From: G963675935 sp963823895
GTDB lineage: Bacteria; Planctomycetota; Planctomycetia; Pirellulales; Thermoguttaceae
DNA: 64,000 nt
Assembly (NCBI GenBank): GCA_963823895.1
Contig: CAWGNG010000038.1
Span: forward strand, 124,001 to 188,000
Direction: 5' to 3'
The first letter of the stretch is position 1; the number at the start of each line of letters is the position of its first letter. The position numbers and the translations under genes are program-made. The notes under the pieces are model-generated. The model did no database searches. It saw only the letters and a program-made list of their open reading frames with translations, and had not been told where the DNA came from. Positions 8,580 through 17,730 of this stretch are shown piece after piece.

Positions 8580-11537
8580 TCACTTCACCACAAAATTCAC
8601 CAGCCGCCCCGGCACCACGATCGCCTTGATGACCGTCTTGCCGGCCAGGAGTTCGGCGACCTTGGCGTCGGCGCGGGCGGCGGCTTCGAGAGCGGGCTGG
8701 TCGATGGCGGCGGGGACTTGGATCCGCCAGCGGAGCTTGCCGTTGATTTGGATGGGAATCTCGATCGTCTCCTCGCGGATGGCCGACTCGTCGAACGTGG
8801 GCCAGGACTCGTAGGCGAGTGTGGTCTGGCCGCTCGGGCCCTCACCCCCGGCCCATCTCCCGAGAGGAGAGGGGAGTGTTGGCAGTTCGCTGCCCTCACC
8901 CCCGGCCCCTCTCCCGGAACGGGCGAGGGGAGGACGGAGCGCCTGCCACAATTCTTCCGCCAGGTGCGGGGCGAAGGGGGAGAGCAAGAGGACGAATTGC
9001 TGCATCGCGGATTTGGGACGGACTTCGGATTTCAGGAAGAAGTTGACGAATTCCATCATCCGCGCGATGGCCGTGTTGAAGGAGAGTTGCTCCAGGTCGT
9101 TGGTGACGGCTTTAATCGTTTTGTGCAACATGCGGTTCTGCTCGGCGGTGGGCTCGACGGGCTGGACCGCGGCGTTCAGTTGCATCGACTCGGCCCGATC
9201 GTCGATGATCATTCGCCAGGCGCGATCGAGGAAGCCGCGGACGCCGCTAACGCCGTCCATGCTCCAGGGCTTGACCGACTCTAGCGGGCCCATGAACATC
9301 TCGTACAGCCGCAGGGCGTCGGCCCCGTATTCGTGGACGACGTCGTCGGGATTGACGACGTTGCCGCGGCTTTTCGACATCTTCTCGTTGTTCTCGCCGA
9401 GGATCATGCCCTGATTCACGAGCTTCTGGAACGGCTCCTGGCCGCCGACGTAGCCGCGGTCGAAGAGGACTTTGTGCCAGAAGCGGGCGTAAAGCAGGTG
9501 CAGCACCGCGTGCTCGGCCCCGCCGACGTAGAGATCGACCGGCATCCACGCCTTTTCGATCTGCGGATCGACCGGGGCATTCGCGTTCTTCGGATCGAGG
9601 AAGCGGAGATAGTACCAGCAGGAGCCGGCCCATTGCGGCATCGTGTTCGTCTCGCGCTTGTAACGCTTGCCATCGCGGAGCACGTAAAGCCAACTCGACG
9701 GGGCCTTGTCCAGCGGCGGGGTCGGCTCGTCGTGCTTGGCGTCGAATTGCATTCGCGCGGGCAGGTCGAGCGGCAGTTCGGACGGATCGAGGGCGCGGAT
9801 GCGTCCGGTCGGGTTGCCGTCGGAATCGAGTTCGTGCAGGATGGGGAACGGCTCGCCCCAGAAATGCTGCCGGCTAAAGAGCCAGTCGCGGAGCTTGTAG
9901 TTGACCGCACTACGGCCGAGGCCTTTTTCGGAGAGGTCTTCGGCGATCTTCTTCTTGAACTCGGGCGTGGTCAGGCCGTTGTACAAGCCGGAGTTGATAA
10001 CGGTGCCGTCGGCGATGAAAGCCACGCGACCCGCGAGAAGGTCGTCGCGGGGAGAGGGATTGGGGATTGGGGATTGGGGATTGGAGGAAGGCGGAGGGCG
10101 GATGGCGGAGGGCGGCGCATCGTCAACTGCCGACTGCCGACTGCCGACTGCCGACTGCCCACCGTCCCCTGACCCCTCGCCGGGATCGACCACCGCGACG
10201 ATCGGCAGATCGAACAGCTTGGCGAACTCGAAGTCGCGAGTATCGTGGGCGGGGACGGCCATAATCGCGCCGGTGCCGTAACTGATTAGGACGTAGTCGG
10301 CGACCCAGATCGGGATCGCCTCGCCGTTGACCGGATTGATCGCGTACGAGCCGGTGAACACTCCGGTCTTCTCCTTGGCCAGATCGGTGCGGTCGAGGTC
10401 GCTCTTCGATGCGGACTTTTGGCAATACGCGCGGACCGCGTCGGCCTGGGCGGGCGTGGTGAGCCGTTCGACGAACGGATGCTCCGGGGCGATGACCATG
10501 TACGTGGCGCCAAAGAGCGTGTCGGGCCGGGTCGTGTAAATCCGCAAGACCTGCTCGTCGGGCTTTCGCGGCCAGCCGCCCAACTTGCGATCGGCCAGCC
10601 AGCCCTGGTATTCCCGCTGCGACGGCTTTCGCTCCTGCTCCACGGTCGCGAGGTTGACGGAATCGACTTTCGAGCTTCCGCGAAACGTGGCATTGACAAT
10701 CCAATCTTTCTCCACGATCGTGCCGATGAAGAAATCGACCTCGGCGCCGGTGCTGCGGCCGATCCAGTTACGCTGCAGGATTTTGATGCTCTCGGGCCAA
10801 TCGAGCCCGTCGAGGTCGCGTTCGAGGCGGTCGGCGTAGGCGGTGATTCGCAGCATCCATTGCCGCAGGGGGATGCGGACGACGGGGTGGCCGCCGCGTT
10901 CGCTCACGCCCCCCTGAACCTCCTCGTTGGCCAGCACCGTGCCCAGGGCGGGACACCAGTTGACCGGGGCGTCGAGTTGATAGGCGAGGCGGTGCTCGTC
11001 GCGGAATCGCTCGACGGCCTCTTCCCCTTCGTCGGCCACGTCGTCGGGGATCGGCAGTTCGGCGATCGGCCGGCCGCGCTGCGCCGCCGGGTCGAACCAG
11101 GTGTCGAAGAGCAAGAGGAAGATGAACTGCGTCCAGCGGAAATAACCAACGTCGGTAGTTGCCAGCTCGCGGCCCCAGTCGTAGGAGAAGCCGAGCATCT
11201 TCAACTGCCGGCGGAAATTGGCGATGTTCTTATCGGTAGTGGTCCGCGGATGGGTGCCGGTTTTCTTGGCGTGCTGTTCGGCGGGCAGACCGAAGGCGTC
11301 CCAGCCCATCGGGTGCATCACGCTGGTGCCGCGCATGCGTTGGTAGCGGCAGACGATGTCGGTGGCGGTGTAGCCCTCGGGGTGGCCGACGTGCAGGCCG
11401 TCGCCGCTCGGATAGGGGAACATGTCGAGGACGTAGAGCTTGCGGCCTTTCGGCAGCGCGGGGCAGGCGAACGTCCGGTTCTGGTCCCAGAACTTCTGCC
11501 ATTTCGGTTCGATGACAGCGGGGTTGTAACGAGGCAT
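8580..11537 (-). CDS. leuS: Leucyl-tRNA synthetase
   Basis: This class Ia synthetase charges tRNA-Leu in the cytoplasm. The HIGH-type motif (FPYPSGDGLHVGHPEGY) lies near residues 41-57 and NEKMSKSRGNV near 719. The intervening CP1 editing domain includes TTRPDTLFGATYMVIAPEHP. At 985 residues it is long for the family because of two low-complexity inserts. One, near residues 449-499 inside CP1, is made of QSAVGSRQSAV and NPQSPIPNPSP. The other, near 866-905, reads RGAGGEGSELPTLPSPLGRW. Both are encoded by nucleotide repeats that are also found between genes. The rest of the protein is continuous, so the gene is probably functional. Confidence 0.95.
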   Translation of the reverse strand: MPRYNPAVIEPKWQKFWDQNRTFACPALPKGRKLYVLDMFPYPSGDGLHVGHPEGYTATDIVCRYQRMRGTSVMHPMGWDAFGLPAEQHAKKTGTHPRTTTDKNIANFRRQLKMLGFSYDWGRELATTDVGYFRWTQFIFLLLFDTWFDPAAQRGRPIAELPIPDDVADEGEEAVERFRDEHRLAYQLDAPVNWCPALGTVLANEEVQGGVSERGGHPVVRIPLRQWMLRITAYADRLERDLDGLDWPESIKILQRNWIGRSTGAEVDFFIGTIVEKDWIVNATFRGSSKVDSVNLATVEQERKPSQREYQGWLADRKLGGWPRKPDEQVLRIYTTRPDTLFGATYMVIAPEHPFVERLTTPAQADAVRAYCQKSASKSDLDRTDLAKEKTGVFTGSYAINPVNGEAIPIWVADYVLISYGTGAIMAVPAHDTRDFEFAKLFDLPIVAVVDPGEGSGDGGQSAVGSRQSAVDDAPPSAIRPPPSSNPQSPIPNPSPRDDLLAGRVAFIADGTVINSGLYNGLTTPEFKKKIAEDLSEKGLGRSAVNYKLRDWLFSRQHFWGEPFPILHELDSDGNPTGRIRALDPSELPLDLPARMQFDAKHDEPTPPLDKAPSSWLYVLRDGKRYKRETNTMPQWAGSCWYYLRFLDPKNANAPVDPQIEKAWMPVDLYVGGAEHAVLHLLYARFWHKVLFDRGYVGGQEPFQKLVNQGMILGENNEKMSKSRGNVVNPDDVVHEYGADALRLYEMFMGPLESVKPWSMDGVSGVRGFLDRAWRMIIDDRAESMQLNAAVQPVEPTAEQNRMLHKTIKAVTNDLEQLSFNTAIARMMEFVNFFLKSEVRPKSAMQQFVLLLSPFAPHLAEELWQALRPPLARSGRGAGGEGSELPTLPSPLGRWAGGEGPSGQTTLAYESWPTFDESAIREETIEIPIQINGKLRWRIQVPAAIDQPALEAAARADAKVAELLAGKTVIKAIVVPGRLVNFVVK
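8839..8934. repeat. REP-like palindrome pair inside leuS
   Basis: Two direct copies of CCCTCACCCCCGGCCC followed by TCTCCC hairpins start at 8839 and 8893. They translate in frame as the GRGAGGEG and GRWAGGEG segments of LeuRS. This kind of Gly/Glu-coding palindrome is normally intergenic, so its presence in an essential gene marks an in-frame insertion. Confidence 0.7.
10050..10160. repeat. Short tandem repeats inside leuS
   Basis: Four tandem copies of GGATTGG (10056-10085) and a tandem CGACTGC block (10131-10160) flank GGCGGAGGGCGGATGG-type sequence. The block adds about 50 residues to the editing domain without breaking the frame. Confidence 0.7.
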
Positions 11538-11983
11538 GGGTACGGGCTAGGGGTCAGGGGCTGGGGGCTAGTCAGGGAGCAGAGGTCAGGTTCAGAAGGC
11601 AAAACGCCCCATTACGGCGGGCGGGGGACAGTTGGCGGCACGGCATGCGTCGGCGGTAAGTATAAGTATAGGATGAAAGCCGTGATTCTAACGATTTCCG
11701 CCGACAGAGGCAAAGGCAGACGCGGCCGCGTGGGGCGAAGGGGGAGAGTGCGGCGAGGGAACTCGGGATCGGACGTGGAGTGAGCAGGGTCTCCACTGGG
11801 CACTGAAGTGCCCAGCCCTCCGCCTTCCGCCCTCCGCCTTCTGACCTCCGCCTTCCGCCCTCCCCCCCGATCGTACAAGCTCGGGAGATCACCTGCTTTG
11901 CCCGGCCGCTCTAACGGCGTATAGTGTCACTAAGCGGCTCATGTTATCATGGAATTGGGGGTCGCTCCCTGGACAGGGCAAGC
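11538..11983. other. leuS-kinase intergenic region with simple repeats
   Basis: This divergent region should contain the promoters of leuS and the kinase. It is dominated by simple repeats: GGGGTCAGGGGCTGGGGGCT near 11550, and a pyrimidine-rich CCTCCGCCTTCCGCC block at 11817-11868. I could not pick a convincing -35/-10 pair. Confidence 0.45.
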
Positions 11984-13624
11984 ATGGCCAAGCTGAAGGT
12001 AGACGCTTTTCTTGACCTCGTGCGGCGCAGCGGGCTGATCGAGAAGGACCGGCTCGGCGAGCTTCTGGTCACTTTGAAGCGCGAGGCCGGCGGACACTCG
12101 ATCTCGGACACCGAGATGGTCGCGCGGCGGCTGGTCGAGGCCAATCTGATTACCCGTTGGCAGGCCGACCGCATGTTGGAGGGCCGCTACAAGGGCTTTT
12201 TCCTCGGCAAGTACAAGCTGCTCGATCACTTGGGCACCGGCGGGATGAGCCGCGTTTATCTGGGCGAACACGTGCTGATGCAGCGGCGGGTGGCGATCAA
12301 AGTGCTGCCGAAAGACCGCGTGGAAGACTCGTCGTATCTCGCCCGTTTCCACCGCGAGGCCCAGGCGGCCGCCTCGCTCGATCACCGCAACATCGTGCGG
12401 GCGTATGACATCGACAACGTCGGCGACGTGCATTACATCGTGATGGAGTACATCGAGGGCCGCGATTTGCAGCAGATCGTCAAGGAGGGCGGCCCGATGG
12501 ATTACATCGCCGCCGCCGAGTACATCCGCCAGGCGGCCGAGGGGCTCGCCCATGCGCATCAGTCGGGCCTGATCCACCGCGACGTGAAGCCGGGCAATCT
12601 GCTGGTCGATCAGAAAAACGTGGTGAAGATCCTCGACCTCGGGCTGGCCCGATTCATCGACGAGCAGAAGGCGTCGCTCACGGTGGCTTTCGACGAAAAC
12701 GTGTTGGGCACGGCCGACTATCTCGCGCCGGAGCAGGCGCTCGACAGCCACCGCGTCGACGCCCGGGCCGACATCTACGGTCTGGGCTGCTCGCTCTATT
12801 TTTTGCTGACCGGCCATCCGCCGTTTGTCGGCGGCACGCTGGCGCAGCGTTTGATGATGCACCAGAAGCAGCAGCCGCCGAGCATTCTGTTGGATCGTCC
12901 GGACGCCCCGGCCGATCTCGTGGAAATCTGCATGAAGATGCTCGCGAAGAAGCCCGGCGATCGTTATCAGACCGCCGCCGAGGTGGCCAAGGAATTGACG
13001 GCATGGCTGGTCGCGCGAGGGCAGACGGTCGTGTCCGACGGCGGGCTCTCTTCGGGGAAACTCGTGAAAGCGGCGGCGGGGGACTGTCCCAATTTTCGTG
13101 TCAGCGAAAATGGGACTGTCCCCTTCAGCAGCGGCCGGGCGGCGGGCGCATCGCCCAGCAGTAAGGTCTCGAAGACTCGCACGCCGTCGCCGGGTTTAGG
13201 GCGAATCGTCTCGCCGTCCGGTTCGGGCCGGATGATTCCGCCGCCGGGAATGCCGCCGCTGCCGGTCCGCACGCCCTCGCTGGTCGATACTTCGGCGGGC
13301 GCCGACCATCCGACGGTGAAGGGCCTGGGCTCTGGCCGCGGATTGAGCGGGTCGGGGTCGCTCGCGGGCGGCAAGAAGCGCTTGCCGGTGGCCCGGCCGT
13401 TGGAAGAACCTCCGCGTCCGTCGGACTTCGTCCTCGACGATGAAAGCCCGGCGTCGCTTTCCGGGCTGGCGTCGGGGGCATCGCGGAAGTCGAGGCTGCT
13501 GTCATCGAATTTGCTCGGCCGCAAGAGCACGCCCACGTGGATTTGGCTGGTCGCCCTAGGCGGGCTCGTCGTCGCGTTGATCTTCGCCTGGGCAGTGTGG
13601 TTCTTGACGCACTACACGCCGTAA
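11984..13624 (+). CDS. Membrane-anchored Ser/Thr protein kinase
   Basis: The start is placed at ATG 11984 (MAKLKVDAFLDLVRRSGLIE), a typical planctomycete kinase N-terminus. The upstream in-frame start at 11924 lacks support. Kinase motifs in order are the glycine loop HLGTGGMSRVYLGEH, VAIKVLPKD (Lys), the catalytic loop LIHRDVKPGNLLVD, ILDLGLARF (DLG in place of DFG) and GTADYLAPEQAL. After a Pro/Gly/Ser-rich linker, one transmembrane helix (WIWLVALGGLVVALIFAWAV) lies near the C-terminus. This suggests a cytoplasmic kinase domain tethered to the membrane. The linker contains a palindromic insert (NFRVSENGTVPFSS) encoded by a REP-like repeat at 13079. Confidence 0.9.
   Translation: MAKLKVDAFLDLVRRSGLIEKDRLGELLVTLKREAGGHSISDTEMVARRLVEANLITRWQADRMLEGRYKGFFLGKYKLLDHLGTGGMSRVYLGEHVLMQRRVAIKVLPKDRVEDSSYLARFHREAQAAASLDHRNIVRAYDIDNVGDVHYIVMEYIEGRDLQQIVKEGGPMDYIAAAEYIRQAAEGLAHAHQSGLIHRDVKPGNLLVDQKNVVKILDLGLARFIDEQKASLTVAFDENVLGTADYLAPEQALDSHRVDARADIYGLGCSLYFLLTGHPPFVGGTLAQRLMMHQKQQPPSILLDRPDAPADLVEICMKMLAKKPGDRYQTAAEVAKELTAWLVARGQTVVSDGGLSSGKLVKAAAGDCPNFRVSENGTVPFSSGRAAGASPSSKVSKTRTPSPGLGRIVSPSGSGRMIPPPGMPPLPVRTPSLVDTSAGADHPTVKGLGSGRGLSGSGSLAGGKKRLPVARPLEEPPRPSDFVLDDESPASLSGLASGASRKSRLLSSNLLGRKSTPTWIWLVALGGLVVALIFAWAVWFLTHYTP
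13079..13124. repeat. GGGGACTGTCCC palindrome inside kinase gene
   Basis: The left arm begins GGGGACTGTCCCAATTTTCG and the right arm ends CGAAAATGGGACTGTCCCC. Together they form a stem of about 19 bp around TGTCAG. The unit is translated in frame in the low-complexity linker. The same kind of palindrome is inserted in pepT. Confidence 0.75.
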
Positions 13625-13651
13625 TCGACCGCGTCACAACAAGTTGGCGAT

Positions 13652-13708
13652 GTTGGGGTGGTAGTTGCACTGCCACCCCAGGGCCGGCAGTGCAACTGCC
13701 GTCCCAAC
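13652..13708. repeat. REP-like inverted repeat between kinase and TPR genes
   Basis: The arms at 13652-13674 (GTTGGGGTGGTAGTTGCACT...) and 13686-13708 are inverted with about four mismatches over 23 bp. The unit sits just after the kinase stop and may serve as a transcription terminator. There is no T-tract. Confidence 0.6.
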
Positions 13709-13751
13709 GGATTCACAAAACGGGCCGCGTCCGACGACAAGGATCGCTACC

Positions 13752-16700
13752 ATGAAACACGTGCTGCTCGGCTTGATCTCCCTGACTGCCCTGCCGCCTC
13801 TGTGCGCCCAGCAGGTCGGCGATACGGTGATCGTGGTTGCGCCATCCGAAGCGAAGCTGAAGATGGAGAATCGGGTCGTCGGCGGTGTTCCCCGCGGCGC
13901 GTCGTTGGAGATTGAGGCGGCAAAGAAGAGCGGGTTTCGAGTGTATTGGAACGGCACGAAGGGCTGGGTCGCCAAGGAAGACGTTTTGTCGCCCGACAAC
14001 GCGATCAAGTCGTTTACCAAGGCGATCCAGAAGAAGCCTCAGGCTTGCGATTATCGCGGCCGTGGAAACGCTTGGTGCGAAAAGAAGTGCTGCGACAAGG
14101 CAATTGACGACTATAACGAAGCGATTCGTCTCGATCCCAAAAGTGCGGCGGCCTATTACGACCGTGCTGGCGCCTTCTACGACAAAGGCGATTACGATCG
14201 CGCCATCGCCGACTGCACGGACGCCGTCCGCAACGATCCAAAGCTCGGCGACGCCTATCATACTCGCGGGAGCGCCTGGCATATGAAGGGCAATTGGGGC
14301 AATGCCATTGCGGACTACACGGAATCGATAGGGCTCGGCGCGAAGGACGGCGAATTATACTGCGACCGCGGGCTCGCCTATCTGGCGGCGCAAAACATGG
14401 ACAAAGCGCGCGCCGATTTCGCTGAGGCGATCCGTCTCGACCCCAGGTGCAAGCGAGCATATCTTTCTCGCGGCAGCATGCATGTCGCAAAAGGGGATTA
14501 CGACAAGGCTATCGCCGATTTCACGGAGGCCATCCACCTCGACGCGAAGGATGCCGTGGCGTATTCCGACCGCGGCGCCGCCTACGCGGAAAAGGGCGAT
14601 CTTGACAAGGCCATCGCCGATTACACGGAGGCTATTCGACTCGACCCGAAAAGTGCAACTCCGCATGTTAATCGCGGTGACGCGTGGATGTGCCAGAACG
14701 AGTACGAAAAAGCCCTTGCTGACTACTCCGAAGCGGTACGAATGCACCCTGAGAACAGCGAAGCCTATCGCGGCCGAGGAAACGCTTGGTGCGCAAAGGG
14801 TGATTACAAGACGGGAATTGCCGATTACAGCAAGGCGATCCGCCTGGACGTGAAGAATGCTGCCGCGTATTCCGGGCGGGGCTTCGCCTATTACAGTAAG
14901 GGAAGTTATGATCTGGCGATCGCCGACTGCACCGAGGCGATTCGGCTCGATCCGAACCTCTGCGACGCCTATTGCTATCGCGGGGCCGCGTGGCATGCGA
15001 AGGGCAACTTCGACAAGGCAATCGCGGATGCCAACGAGGCGATTCGTATCAACGCCGGTCGGGCCGACGCGTTCGCGGGCCGCGGCGATTCCTACATGGG
15101 AAAGGGCGATCTGGATAAAGCCATCGCCGACGATACAGAGGCTATTCGACTCGACCCGAAATGCACTGAGGCCTACTCGAACCGCGCTTCGGCCTACCGC
15201 CGGAGAGGCGACTTTCACCGAGCGGTGGCCGACTATACGGAGGTCATTCGCAATAAGCCGGACAACGGCGATGCGTATTTTAATCGCGGAACCACACGCC
15301 ACACGCAGGGCGATTACAAGCGGGCGATCGCGGACTATACGGAGGCGATCCGCCTCGGCGTGAAAAATGTCACGACGTATTCTAATCGCGGCGACGCCTT
15401 CTACGATAAAGGCGATATCACGATGGCCATCGAGGACTACACGGCCGCCATCGCGCTGAGCCCCAAATCTCCCTGCCTCTACGAGATACGGGCCAAGTTT
15501 CTCATCGCCCGCGGGGATTACGATCTGGGCACGCGCGACCTCGAAACGGCGATTCGCCTGAATCCCAAAGATAAAGCCGCGAAATTTGAAGCGTGGGCAA
15601 AGGTGCCGCTCTCGGCGGGTGCCCTCCGTCACGGCGAACGGCAACTCCGCCAGATGTTGAAAGATCGCGCAGCGATGGGGGAGCACGGAGAGCTTGCCGA
15701 TCCGTTGTATCAATGGGCGATCCGAAAATTCGCGGGGGAGGACCTAGGGGAAGAGGTATTCTGGAATGCCGCCGAGCAGGTTCCCCGTTTCAACGGGTGC
15801 AATCACCCGCCTACGGACAACGAGCCAGGATGGATCAATGTGCGCGAGACGGATGACCAGGGGTTGGATGTCGGGAAGAAACTGTCCTTTGACAAGGCAT
15901 GGTGCGTCGCGGTGTTTGAACTGTATAACATCGCCAGCGCCAAGGATTTCGATCAGCTTGACCGTCAGGCGTCCTCGAGGGAAATCTCCAAGGAGCAATT
16001 TGCTGGCAAGGCTACGGAGATTGAGTCGCGGGCCGCGGAAAAAGCGCGGTCCTTTTACATCCATGTCTTCCTGCCGTGGGCAAAACGGCACCACCTGCCT
16101 ACGGATCCGAAATCGTGGTTTCTCGGCGGACGATCAGATCCGGAAATGCCTATTCTCCACGATATCGACAAGACAGGTACATATTGGCAAGAACACGAGA
16201 GAGCCTACGAGAACCTCGTTGAACTGGCAAAGACGGTCAAGGCAAACGCGAAGGTCTTGCCTAAGGAACTTGCAGAGCAGGCGGCAACGAAACGGCAGAA
16301 GCCCGCGAGCGGCGGCGGCGGGGTTGCGGCGTCTGCCACAAAGCCTCGTGCGACTACCGAGCCCCCGGCGAAAGCGAAGGGTATCGAACCGCTCGATGTG
16401 CTAACGGTTTGGGCCAGCGGCACGCTGCTCGACCAGCCTCTCCGGGGACGTTTTCTGGTCGAACCGAGCGGGAAGGTATCGCTGGGGCCGGCCTACGGAC
16501 GAGTCGAGGTGAAGGGACTGACGACCGCGGAGGCCGAAAAGGCAATCAAGACGAAACTGGACGAAGTCCTGAAAGCGCCGGACGTAGAAGTGCTCGCCGC
16601 CGGCCACGCCGACCAGTGGCCGGGTGAATTGCCGACGTCCCCCTTCCATCTCCGCCCAAATGAGCTGTTGAACATCCGAGCTGTTGGCATACCTCTTGGT

Positions 16701-17345
16701 TTATCGGTTGACGGCGGGTTTCGTGTCGATGGCGACGGCAAGATCGATCTCGGCGAGCCGTGCGGCCGCGTTCTCGTCAAAGGCCTTACTCTCGAAGAAG
16801 TTGAAGAAGCGATCCATAAGCGTCTTCGCGACATTCTGGGGGTCCCTCCCAGACCATCGGTTTCGCCGCCTGGCGCGATCCCCGAGGACGGCAAGGCAAG
16901 CGGCGAGTGGTTGCCGCCGCCCGCACTGCCGAGAACCGGTGGAGCTGACATGGCGGTAGGCACTTCCAACGAATCACCTGGCCTGCCCCCTGGCCTAATC
17001 ATCAAGGGCAACGCAACAATCGGCAAGGGATGGCCGCCGCCCGCACTGCCGAAAACGGATGGGCCTGACAACGCGGCAGGCACTCCCAACGAATCAACTA
17101 ACCTGCCCCCTGGCCTAATCGTCGAGGGCAACGCAACATTCGGCAAGGGATGGCTGCCGCCCGCACTGCCGAGAACGGACGGGACTGATAACGCGGTCGT
17201 TCAGGAATCGCCGGTTGGTTCCGCGATAAACCCTGAGGACGGCAGAACGGTGGGCGACAAAGTGCCTGCGCCTTCAGCGTACCCCGCGGTTTCAGTGACC
17301 CTCGGCGGCTGGAAAAGAGGGCCGAAGGGGTCGCGGTCGCGATGA
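13752..17345 (+). CDS. Secreted TPR-repeat protein with polysaccharide-export-like C-terminal domains
   Basis: The start is placed at ATG 13752, because MKHVLLGLISLTALPPLCAQ is a clear signal peptide. An upstream in-frame ATG at 13665 falls in a REP repeat. An SH3-like segment (GFRVYWNGTKGWVAKEDVL) is followed by about 15 TPR units with the pattern DKAIADYTEAIRLDPKSA-AY, to about residue 620. Near residues 880-1030 are two copies of an export-domain-like fold (LDVLTVWASG...GKVSLGPAYGRVEVKGLTTAEAEKAI; RAVGIPLGLS...DLGEPCGRVLVKGLTLEEVEEAI), similar to Wza-type Poly_export domains. The C-terminus has three WxPPALPRT-type repeats. I infer a periplasmic scaffold. A link to polysaccharide export is a guess from the domain. 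Confidence 0.85.
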   Translation: MKHVLLGLISLTALPPLCAQQVGDTVIVVAPSEAKLKMENRVVGGVPRGASLEIEAAKKSGFRVYWNGTKGWVAKEDVLSPDNAIKSFTKAIQKKPQACDYRGRGNAWCEKKCCDKAIDDYNEAIRLDPKSAAAYYDRAGAFYDKGDYDRAIADCTDAVRNDPKLGDAYHTRGSAWHMKGNWGNAIADYTESIGLGAKDGELYCDRGLAYLAAQNMDKARADFAEAIRLDPRCKRAYLSRGSMHVAKGDYDKAIADFTEAIHLDAKDAVAYSDRGAAYAEKGDLDKAIADYTEAIRLDPKSATPHVNRGDAWMCQNEYEKALADYSEAVRMHPENSEAYRGRGNAWCAKGDYKTGIADYSKAIRLDVKNAAAYSGRGFAYYSKGSYDLAIADCTEAIRLDPNLCDAYCYRGAAWHAKGNFDKAIADANEAIRINAGRADAFAGRGDSYMGKGDLDKAIADDTEAIRLDPKCTEAYSNRASAYRRRGDFHRAVADYTEVIRNKPDNGDAYFNRGTTRHTQGDYKRAIADYTEAIRLGVKNVTTYSNRGDAFYDKGDITMAIEDYTAAIALSPKSPCLYEIRAKFLIARGDYDLGTRDLETAIRLNPKDKAAKFEAWAKVPLSAGALRHGERQLRQMLKDRAAMGEHGELADPLYQWAIRKFAGEDLGEEVFWNAAEQVPRFNGCNHPPTDNEPGWINVRETDDQGLDVGKKLSFDKAWCVAVFELYNIASAKDFDQLDRQASSREISKEQFAGKATEIESRAAEKARSFYIHVFLPWAKRHHLPTDPKSWFLGGRSDPEMPILHDIDKTGTYWQEHERAYENLVELAKTVKANAKVLPKELAEQAATKRQKPASGGGGVAASATKPRATTEPPAKAKGIEPLDVLTVWASGTLLDQPLRGRFLVEPSGKVSLGPAYGRVEVKGLTTAEAEKAIKTKLDEVLKAPDVEVLAAGHADQWPGELPTSPFHLRPNELLNIRAVGIPLGLSVDGGFRVDGDGKIDLGEPCGRVLVKGLTLEEVEEAIHKRLRDILGVPPRPSVSPPGAIPEDGKASGEWLPPPALPRTGGADMAVGTSNESPGLPPGLIIKGNATIGKGWPPPALPKTDGPDNAAGTPNESTNLPPGLIVEGNATFGKGWLPPALPRTDGTDNAVVQESPVGSAINPEDGRTVGDKVPAPSAYPAVSVTLGGWKRGPKGSRSR

Positions 17346-17393
17346 GCTTTGTGCGCTGCGGCTCCTTCTTCGTGCAATTGGATTTCTCGCTGC

Positions 17394-17464
17394 GGTGGGG
17401 CGGACATTCCTGTCTGCCGCGAGAAAGGGCGGTGAATCTGGCAGACAAGAATGTCTGCCCCACC
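17394..17464. repeat. REP-like inverted repeat after the TPR gene
   Basis: The arms at about 17394-17417 and 17440-17464 are built on GGGGCGGACATTCCTGTCTG and its reverse complement, with two mismatches over 25 bp. A second smaller GGGGCGGCAGT...ACTGCC inverted repeat lies near 17562-17613. Both fill the 385-bp gap before the next gene. They may act as terminators. Confidence 0.65.
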
Positions 17465-17730
17465 GGACACAATGTTGCGCATTTCCCCAGCACTGTGAGA
17501 AATGCGGGCTCCCTCCCTTTCCAGCATTTCGGACAGCATCAGTAAGTTCTCTGCCGTGTTGGGGCGGCAGTGCCTCGTCAAGTCAGCGTCGCAGTGTACA
17601 ACTGCCGGCCCAACATGACCGATAGCTGATTGGCCGTGACGGTTCCGTTTTTCACTTGACCTCTCTGACTTCGGGGGGGTAAAATCGAATCTCGTTGTGC
17701 GAGAGAACGGAAACAGAGAGGAGGCGGCTT

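Noticed and set aside
8240..8629. 129-codon plus-strand frame overlapping the end of leuS
   Set aside because: Somewhat protein-like (NRYEITDLGVLDWTAARKFY), but without a ribosome-binding site. It runs 50 bases into leuS. It might be a decayed gene, but evidence is insufficient.
10419..11783. 454-codon plus-strand frame opposite leuS
   Set aside because: Complement of the leucyl-tRNA synthetase gene.
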